A DNA stretch of 64,000 bases. It comes from Dendrobium chrysotoxum. Lineage: Eukaryota > Streptophyta > Magnoliopsida > Asparagales > Orchidaceae. Positions 56,114 through 64,000 of this stretch are shown here, in pieces. Where the stretch lies: NCBI GenBank assembly GCA_019925795.1, contig CM034310.1, positions 12,172,764-12,236,763 of the forward strand, in the 5' to 3' direction. The notes under the pieces are model-generated. The model was not told the origin of the DNA, did not search any database, and saw only the letters and a program-made list of their open reading frames with translations. Position numbers and translations under genes: made by a program. Within the stretch, counting starts at the first letter, position 1. Every line of letters starts with the position of its first letter.

Positions 56114-57245
56114 ATAAGATCATACGGGATGATGTGTTAAAAATCCTGACCGTCCAGCATGTTTCACCTGTACGTCCAAAGTGGTGATCAGGACGATTTT
56201 GGCACTTTTTGAACTAATCATACAGAATGATATAAATGTTATCCTGGATGATCAAGTTATTTTGAGGTAGTCCAGCACAAGTTCCTCTAGACAACCAAAG
56301 TAATTTTCTGGACGAAATTCTTGATTTACACTAATCGTCCCGGATGATCGCAGAATCGTACGGGATGATCTGAACAACTTTTTTTTTACTAATCATCCAG
56401 AAGAACCAGATCATCCAGGCTGAAATAGGTGATTTTAAACTGATCGTACAGGATGATCTAGATATCGTCCTGGATGATATTGGCCGACCAGTTGAGATTT
56501 AGGGCAATTTTTGAGCCCTCCTTTAAAAGATCTTTTTCTTCAAACAAGAAAAATCTTTTGCCACTTTCCTTTCCAGAGAAACCTTAAGAGAGAGAGCTTG
56601 GTAGAGAGAGGGAAGATCTTGTGAGGGGGAGTTTGTGAGGGATTCACAAAAGTTGCTCCAAGTAAGGATCAGAGTCATCTTCTCTGTTCATCATCTCTCA
56701 TCTTGTTGGTACTTTCTGTAGGAGGATCTTTCGCAAGAAGATCCGAGTTCTCTGCCCGCTTCAGGAGAAAGTGAAAGGAGTTTAGGTTCTTTGCCTGCTT
56801 TAGGAGGAAGTGAAAGGAGTCCGGGTTCTCTACTCGCTTTAGGAGAAAGCGAAAGGAGTTTAGGTTCTCTGCCTCTATGGGTTGGTGAAAAGGAGTTTTG
56901 TACAGGCTTCTCTGCCTTGCTGTGAGAGCAGAAGGAGAGTCACTTGTGTGTTAGTGCAATACCCGGAGGGGAGGCTCCGGGGAGTGGACGTAGGTCAAGT
57001 TAACCGAACCACTATAAAATTTAGTGTGCTCTTTTTGATTATTTTCTATACTTTATTTTTTTATTATTATCTGCTTGGGTGAAATCTGTGGTTGATCTTT
57101 TCATTTCTGTGTTTACTTATTTCCGCTACAGATTATGGAAAAGATTTTTCCTATTGCTCATAAATTTTTTAAATAACCAATTCACCCCCTCTTGGTTATC
57201 ATCGGGACTAGTTCATCAGGGCTTAACATCCCTATCAAACTTTCA

Positions 57246-57529
57246 ATCTCCAAGCTCAATAAAACTTAGAGTTGTATAAAGGTTAAATGGTTCAAGCCCA
57301 TGGTAAGTTAGTGCGACTTAAAACCTTTCAAGTAAGAGAATTGGTCCTAGTTCTTCAGAGGCCTATCTTAGCCCATCGAAAGACTGGTATAAAGTTTAAA
57401 CTAACCTAGGAAAGATCCTTTATCATAGAATTAGTCTACAAAGGGGGCTCATATCAGCTAGTTGATTGTATAGGAAATTTCCCAATATTGCAAGTCAATG
57501 GGTGTTTCCTTAAGAAATACTATGCTTGA
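57246..57529 (+). pseudogene. gypsy integrase C-terminus, second part
   Basis: Continues the relic broken at 44050: HRKTGIKFK, then after a TAG (Trp codon position) FIIELVYKGGSYQLVD and LQVNGCFLKKYYA with a natural stop at 57527-57529. This GPF..Y.GGAY..VD..G...NG..LK.YY pattern is the usual end of Tat/Ogre pol. Confidence 0.8.
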
Positions 57530-57619
57530 TGTAGCTTGATCTTTGAATCAATAAAAATCTTAAAGTTTTGAATCAAATTGACTCAATTTTATTTAAAATT
57601 TCAAATTCTAGAATCCAAT

Positions 57620-58510
57620 TTCTTCTTTTCTTTAAGGTTATATGTGAGTCATCATGCTTTCTTGCTTTAGGTTTTGATTTATTAGTGGTGGAGCACGCCC
57701 TATATAGCACCATCCTAGTTTTAAAATCCAGATTTGATCTTTTATATAGAGCAAATTTTTTCTTCATAAGATCATCCACTAGTGATAAAGCACACCCTTT
57801 ACGGTACCATCCTAGTTTTAAATGCCAGATCTGATCTTCTATGGGAAGCAATGCTTCCCTCCTATAAGATCTTCCAGTTTTGTTTTCCTTAAGGATAAAT
57901 GTGAGTCATCATGCTTTTTTCTTTAGGATTAGATCTACTAGTGATGGAACACGCCCCCCATGGCACTGTCCTACTTTCCTTATCTCGAAATCATTTTCCC
58001 ATTCAAGTTTAAAACCATTAGTGATGGAGCACACCCTCTATGGCAACATCCTAATTTCAAACCTCAAACCCGATCCTTTGTGAGAAGAAATGCTTCCTTC
58101 CCACATGATCATCCAGTTTTCTCTTACTTAAGGTTAGATGCTTTCATTCCTTAGGATTAGACATCTTAGTAAGGGAGCACGCCCTCTATGGCACTATCTT
58201 AATTTTAAAATTCAGATCTGATCTTCAGTAGGAAGTAATGCTTCCTTCCCACATGATCTTCAAGTTTTCTTCTCCTTAAGGACATATGTGAGTCATCATA
58301 CTTTATCTCCTTAGGATTAGATGACTTAGTGGTAGATAATACCCTCAGTGGCACCATCTTAGCTTTAATTTCAAACTCTAAATCCAACCTTCTCTTCCTT
58401 AAGGATAGGTATAAGTCTCTACGCTTCCTTCCTTTAAGATTATACTTACTCATGGTAGACTACGCCTTCATAGCACTACCCTGGTATCAAATTCAATCTT
58501 GATTCTTTAG
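57620..58510 (+). repeat. degenerate tandem repeat downstream of gypsy pol
   Basis: Phrases TTAAGGATA.ATGTGAGTCATCATGC, TTAGTG(A/G)TGGAGCACGCCC, GGCAC(C/T)ATCCTA and AAGCAATGCTTCC recur about six times at uneven spacing (for example near 57635, 57892, 58277 and 58398). Arrays between pol and the 3' LTR are typical of Ogre-type elements. Confidence 0.75.
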
Positions 58511-59400
58511 AGTTAGATCATTCCTTCCCTTAGAAAAAAAAAAAAATCTAGACTAGACCTTTCAATTCGGTCAATGCCTATATATGCAGTATAATCACGT
58601 TCTACTACATATATTAAGGGCCTATTTATTATCTCATTTTTGTATGAGGTCATAAAGACCTATCTAGACTTCTATTTATTGATTTGATGATTGATATTCA
58701 TACAAGTGTCAATCATTTAGAGCTTCAGTTTAATCAAAACCAATACTTCAATCCAGTTCAAAATTAAGACTCCAAATAAAACCTCAATCTAGTTCAAACT
58801 AGCTTCCAATCTAGTTTCAACCCTATCCAATCATTTACAATCATCTAATTGATTATGAGTGATGTGGATAATTCAAATTCAAGCAATCAAATCCAAAACC
58901 CAGACCAAACCCAAAAATCTAGATCAAAATTTAGGGCTAAAAGCTATGTCCAGAAAGCCTTTTTCAGTGATTTTTCAAACGTTTCAAACCTTCGTCAAAT
59001 GACCCCCAAATCATGATTTATAAATTTAATATTAATTATTCATGTCCCTAGGGTCTACCCTCCAAATTTGAGCTCATTTCGAACCTCTAGCCCAGAAATT
59101 GAATCTATTTTCAAATGCTGTAAAACCTTCAAATATTTATGACCTATGCCACTAGACCCTCTACCCTATGGAATTTGACCTTAGAGCCTCCTCCAAAGCC
59201 TTTGATCATATCTAGACCCTTGATTGTGATATGCTAAGTATTAATCTGTATTTTTGTGGACCCACTTTGACCCTCAATTTATCAGGGGTCAAAATGACCA
59301 AAATGCCCCTCAAGGGCAAAATTGAAGTTCTTTAAACTTCAACATGGCTTAGTAAAATCAAACCCTAGAACATCCTCCAATGTATCTTAAACATCATTGG
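58511..59400. other. non-coding spacer, possibly gypsy 3' region
   Basis: No gene. Short repeats of CAATCTAGTTCAAA around 58740-58830. No polypurine tract or LTR start could be fixed. Confidence 0.4.
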
Positions 59401-60010
59401 GAGTGCATAGGACTCAAACATAGACCTTAGGTTAACCTAGTTGACCATGTCAACTAGAGTTGATCCAACAATCCCTTAAGGGTCCAAATGACCATTTTCA
59501 CTGAAATTACCATTCTAACCCTTAGGACCACCTCCACTAGATTCCAAATATCATTTCAAACCTATTGGACCCAACCCAGGCACTAGGTCAACTTGGTTTA
59601 CCAAGTTAACCCAAGTTGACCAAATAACCCCTTAAGGGTTAAAACAGTCAATTTGACTAAAATGACTATTTTAATCCTTAAAACCACTTCTACCAGACTC
59701 CGAACATCATTCCAAACCTATTGAGGCCAAACAAAGACCTTGGGTCAACCTGGTTGACCAAGTCAATCTATGTTGACTAAATAGCTTTTTAAGGGTCTAA
59801 ATGGTCATTTTTGTGACCATTTAGACCATTCTGACCCATGGAACTATCTCTATTAGACTTCCAACATCAAACCAAATCCATTGAGCTCAAACTTTATCCC
59901 TAGGTGAACTTGGTTGACCAAGTCAACCAGAGTTGACCCGACTAACCCTTAAGCTTTTACTACATTAAGTCAATCAATTTGAATTCCATGAAATCCTCAA
60001 ATACATACAA
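59401..60010 (+). repeat. 156-160-bp tandem repeat with TTGACC dyads, four copies
   Basis: Units align at about 59431, 59587, 59744 and 59904. Each holds a GGTTGACCAAGTCAACC-type dyad, then AGTTGACC, a CCTTAAGGGT segment, TCATTTTGACCATT-like text and AC(T/C)AGACTCC.AACATCA. TTGAC is the core of plant WRKY-factor W-boxes, though here it may simply be repeat content. Confidence 0.8.
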
Positions 60011-61520
60011 TCCATGGTTCAAGTGTTTCCAAACTCACCAAGGATTAAGTTTTGATTAGTTTGACCAAGTCAACCTTTTTAGCTTGGTAAAAACTCCTAT
60101 ATTTGGGTCAAATCATGGCATATACCCAATAAAATCCATATCAAGCTTTCAATTTATCTCCATTAATATTTTGAATATTGCTAAACTCAACATGGTCAAG
60201 TCCCTTTGTTAATTAACTTAGTCAACTCTCAAAAATTTAGTCAAATCACTTTAAGCTCTTACACTCCCACTTAAGTTCAAATCCCTTGATCTCATACTCC
60301 TCTCAAATCATTCCACCAGCATTCAAGAACCTCCCACATGCCACCTCAACAGTCCAGTTTGTTGTTGATTAGTCAATATAGTCAACAAGTAAGCAAATGG
60401 CTTTAAGTGGTCAAATCTCTTAATTCAAATGGTTCTATTTAATCCAGGCCCATCCAACCCACTCAATTGACTCTAGAAGATTCCAAACCTATATCTAAAC
60501 CTAGTTTAGCCCATGGATTAGGTCTAACTAATCCTAATGATCCCATGTGCTCATAACAAGCCAAAAGCACCTTTCCACCTAGGTGTCGTTGGCCCGTTCT
60601 TTCCCTCTGCCTCCTACCTACCCTAGGATAGCTGATAAGCATCAGCGGAGCCTCCAAGTCAATTAGGACAGCACAATAGGCCTAGGGTTATTTGAATAGT
60701 GCAAAATACTCAAAATTAGGTCATTTCTTGAAGCTACATTCTCTCACCTTTCAAGCTCTCCTAGACCCGGGACTTCTCTCGTTTGAGCTTCCATCAAGTC
60801 CCTCTACCCTTCCCAAATAAAACCTCCCTGTTAAAGGATCATTGGTGACAAGATCTCCAATGAACTAAAGCCAAGCTCCATCCAAAGCTGATTTCTCTCG
60901 ATCCATAGATTTTCTGGCTGCAGCTTTAACTAGGAAGTTATACGTGGACAAACTACAAGTCAGAGAGCCTAAGATTTCCCAAATCGAATGGTTAGATTGG
61001 GTAAAATATTAAACCGTAGTCTAGGACATTTAAGGTTATTTAACATTTTAAAAAGCACTTTTCAAACTGTGCAAACACTTCCCCATTATTTTTATTCATA
61101 TACTTAATCATAGTTTAAAATTTCATGCCAAATGATCGAGCGGTTTTCAAGAAAAATTCATTTTATTCGTTAGGGCTTCGGTTTACGCTATTTCGACAGT
61201 GTATGAAATCTCATCCGTTCATCTTCTAATCAACGGTAGAGTTCTCATCATTCCACTCTTTAATCCAACCGCACTTAGGCTTTTGTTTGATCGGATTACC
61301 GTCCGGCTCAATCAGAGCCATCCATTGAAAACCACAAAGGATCCAACGGCTAGGAGGCGGAGCTAATGCAGATAAAATCGCATTCACTCTGCTGCGGTAT
61401 TATTAAGGCAAATGATTGCTAGCGGTGCAATCATTAGCATTAATTACAGTGTCGCCGTGTGGTTTCGAGCCTGTGAATGGGATGTCGACTTGTGTCCTCC
61501 TGTCGGTGCCGTTAGTGCTT
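60011..61520. other. non-coding spacer
   Basis: No domain in any frame. 60700-61500 is less AT-rich, with clusters such as CACCTTTCAAGCTCTCCTAG and a GTCCGGCTCAATCAGAGCC segment, possibly an LTR or host flank. Not resolved. Confidence 0.4.
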
Positions 61521-62960
61521 TAAAATAATTTTAAAACTATTTTTAAATATCTTTTCTCATACAAAACTTAAAAAAATTATTAGAAATTCAATTTAAATAA
61601 AAAAATAAATATTATATATTAAAACTCTCAATTTTTTAAGTCCTTTATTTTAAAATTAATCTTAATTTAAAATATCTTATATTTTTTAAGTTATTTTAAT
61701 TATTAAATATTTATTATTTTTATTAAAAAAATTAAAAATTTTTCAAAATTTAAACAATATGTCTTAAAAACTTTCTCTGATTTTTAGAAAATATTCTAAG
61801 GCTTATATTGATTTAATTTCAAAATTATTTTTAATATTTATTACATTTAATTATATTAAATATATTTAGTTATTAAAATATCAAAAAAATATTATTATTT
61901 TAAAAAACATTTATCCTAAATCACTTCAAGCTTTTAGAAAACTTTTCAAAATTATTTTATCATTATATTAATATTATTTTGAAATCATTTTAAATTTTAA
62001 TTATCTTTAAATACTTTGAAAATGTTAATTATTATAAATTTTAAATATTAAAAAAAATTTCAAGTTAAACAAAAAAAAATATTATTAATTAATATTTTAT
62101 ATCAAATTATTTAGAATTTAAAATACTTTAATTTAAAATATTTTATATATTTTAAATTATTTCAAACATTTAATTTTTTAGATTTTTATTGATATTTAAT
62201 TAAATATTAATCTAAATATTTTCTAAAATTTAAAATTTTATTTTAAAATACTTTAAATATTTATATAATATATTTTAAATATTTTAAAATTAAGATTAAT
62301 TTAAAAATTCTAATATATTTTGGATAATTTTAATTATTTAACTATTTAACTCTTTAATCAATATTTAATTAAATATTGATTTAAATATTTTCAAATTTAA
62401 ATAATTTCTATTTTAAAATTTTTTAAATAATTAGAGAATATTTAGTATTTATTTTTTGGTTTTAAAATTATATTTTAATATTAATAATATTTTTAAGGAT
62501 TTTAAATGTGTTTAATTACTAAAAATTTTAAAACATTAAAGAAAATTCAAATCAAATCAGAAAAATTCATATAATATATCAAAATTTTTAGATTTTTCAA
62601 TTTTATAATTTAAAATTAATTTCAAAATTAAATAATTAATAAATTTTTAATAATTTTAAATTTTAAAGTATTTGATATTGAATTATTATTTAAATAAATA
62701 TTAATTTAAATAACTATAAAATTTGAGAAAATTTATTTAAATTGTCTCTAATTTTTCATGATTTCTCCAGACTTGTTTATAAATATATTTTAATATTATT
62801 TTAAATTCATAAGACTTAAAGCTTATATTTTATTATATGTATATTTTAAAAATTACTTTAATTTCAAATTATATATGTTAAATCTTTAAATTTTGTGAGA
62901 CTTTGAAATTTTAAGCAGAGATTAATTTGAATGAATAGATTTGATGGGGATGATTACTGA
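61521..62960. other. long AT-rich block
   Basis: Very high A/T, with repeated TTTAAATATTT and TTAAAATT words and no fixed period. No gene. Confidence 0.65.
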
Positions 62961-63033
62961 ACAATTATATCCTAATTATTCATTAATCTAGTTATTTATT
63001 TTTCATGTTATTCTTGTTCTTTGCATGTCTAGG

Positions 63034-63036
<3 letters not shown>

Positions 63037-63067
<31 letters not shown>
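63037..63067. repeat. (CA)n microsatellite
   Basis: Uninterrupted CA repeat, about 15 units. Confidence 0.97.
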
Positions 63068-63073
<6 letters not shown>

Positions 63074-63572
63074 ATAAGGCTCTCTTAGATCTCGGGCTTG
63101 ATTTTGATGTTTGTGTGATATAGTCATGTTTATTCAAGGGTTGGAAACTTCAATTTGAAATCAAACAAAATTTAGTGTCATTTTAAGGATAAAAATTAAG
63201 GAATTGTCAAGAGAATTTAGATTAATTTTAGAAAATAAAATCTATGTCTAAAAGGCATGAGATTTTGAATATTCAAACTTAGTGACAACTCGAGCCTTAA
63301 GAAAATTTCCCACTAATTTTAAAAAAACATTAAGCCAATTATTTAATTAAATTAAAATCAAACCCTTAATTAAGCATTAAAAATTCTAAAAATTCTACTA
63401 AATTCAAATTAAATCACAAAAGTTCAAATGATACATCAAACTTATAGTCTAATTATTCATCTTAAGGCCGTTTAGAGAGAATAGGGGATTAGAAGAGAGA
63501 GAAAGTGCCGTTTGGATTTCAAATTTTGTTTTTTTGCGCGTTGCTTCTTCTTCTCCGGCGAATTGATCGTAA

Positions 63573-64000
63573 ATGGCTGCGGCTGGCCGCCGGCCTTCGG
63601 CGGCCCAAACTTCGTCACGATCTCCTGGTTTGGAGTCTGTACAGAAGGAAATAGCTAAGAATATTTGTCTCAAATCTTGTTTGAATCTAGAAAATGTTGG
63701 TGTGCAGAGGAGGCGTTCTAATGGTATTGTGATCAGAGATTCTGTGGAGGAGGTCCCTAAGGTTATTCTTCATGTTGAGGGAAAGGGAAAAGGTATTGCT
63801 TTTGAATCTGAGTTTGATACTCCTTGTTCTGACAAAGTGAACGATTGTTTCCATTCTATTCCTTCTGATAATCATGCATCGTCATCTGGGTTGAAAATTT
63901 TTGTTAATAGGTTTGGGAATTCAAATGCAATCCCCAATAACGGTGTGATAAATGCAAATCCCATGTGCTCTATTGACAAAAATATTCAATCTGCTGTATT
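63573..64000 (+). CDS. unrecognised open frame running off the window, 142+ codons
   Basis: ATG at 63573 (MAAAGRRPSAAQTSSRSPGL) opens a frame with no stop to the window end. It is preceded by a GA-rich then CT-rich leader (TTGCTTCTTCTTCTCCGGCG) like a plant 5' UTR. Codon use looks coding (many GTT, TCT, GAT, AAT). The visible part is polar, with VILHVEGKGKGIAFESEFDTPC and no recognised domain. Plant LINE ORF1 proteins often begin with such a low-complexity part before a DUF4283/zinc-knuckle region, so a LINE is a reasonable guess; a host gene is also possible. Confidence 0.5.
   Translation, partial: MAAAGRRPSAAQTSSRSPGLESVQKEIAKNICLKSCLNLENVGVQRRRSNGIVIRDSVEEVPKVILHVEGKGKGIAFESEFDTPCSDKVNDCFHSIPSDNHASSSGLKIFVNRFGNSNAIPNNGVINANPMCSIDKNIQSAV

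Larger units (their letters stand above)
44051..57245 (+). mobile_element. old SIRE-family solo LTR in the gypsy element, split by SIRE C
   Basis: Plus-strand TGTTGCAAATCTGG at 44051 to CAAACTTTCA at 57245. Without SIRE C and one TSD copy it is about 1.7 kb, the family LTR length, and no internal SIRE sequence in plus orientation is attached. Flanking five-mers ATCTA and ATCTC are a near-perfect target duplication. Its palindromes are strongly decayed, so it is much older than SIRE B or C. Confidence 0.85.
35580..57529 (+). mobile_element. degenerate Tat/Ogre-like Ty3/gypsy element, split by SIRE insertions
   Basis: Gag, protease, RT, RNase H, a second RNase H and integrase remnants occur in that order on the plus strand over about 8.7 kb (to 44050). 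The integrase C-terminus is found on the far side of the SIRE insertions (57246-57529). The extra RNase H between the first RNase H and integrase marks the Tat lineage. All genes carry stops and shifts. LTRs were not identified; repeats on both sides (34600-35520 and 57620-58500) may belong to it. Confidence 0.85.

Overview
The window is nuclear DNA of a flowering plant, from a retrotransposon-rich, gene-poor region. It contains Ty1/copia elements of the SIRE/Maximus type with initiator-Met tRNA primer sites, Ty3/gypsy elements of the Tat/Ogre type, a small CACTA transposon, a tRNA-derived SINE-like insert, long AT-rich spacers, and broken exons that I recognise as the plant augmin subunit AUG5. 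The species cannot be named from the sequence. I see no intact host gene; the only frame that might be one runs off the right edge.

Layout. 1-4730: right part of a gypsy element with a gag gene, no protease or polymerase, three tandem-repeat arrays, a polypurine tract and a 3' LTR. 4731-7135: AT-rich spacer with a GA microsatellite and a 259-bp tandem duplication. 7136-22221: an old, inactive copia element ('copia A'; LTRs about 6% apart). It was split first by a CACTA element (8602-9336, itself carrying a SINE-like insert) and then by a young SIRE element ('SIRE B', 11095-20891, minus strand, target duplication GCTTT). 22222-34461: spacer with an inverted repeat, two copies of an unnamed repeat, a triple tandem repeat, an AT-rich block, a series of covarying hairpins and AUG5 pseudogene exons on the minus strand. 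34600-57529: a degenerate Tat/Ogre-like gypsy element interrupted by an old SIRE solo LTR (44051-57245), which is in turn interrupted by a second young SIRE element ('SIRE C', 44640-56113, minus strand, target duplication ATAAG). 57530-64000: repeats, AT-rich spacer, a CA microsatellite and an unrecognised open frame starting at 63573.

The most unusual signal is in the SIRE family. Its LTRs carry pairs of a 15-bp palindrome (ATCGTCC-N-GGACGAT). In the LTR I measured, all seven pairs sit exactly 21 bp apart, two turns of the helix. The same paired array recurs inside SIRE C, directly upstream of a TATA box and a large open frame in the env position. That layout looks like an internal transcription unit driven by the same kind of cis-element as the LTR. 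SIRE B lacks the whole module. The two gag genes are intact, but each pol gene has its own disabling changes. A roughly 290-bp coiled-coil segment of gag differs far more between the copies than its flanks do. All identity and spacing figures were counted by eye.
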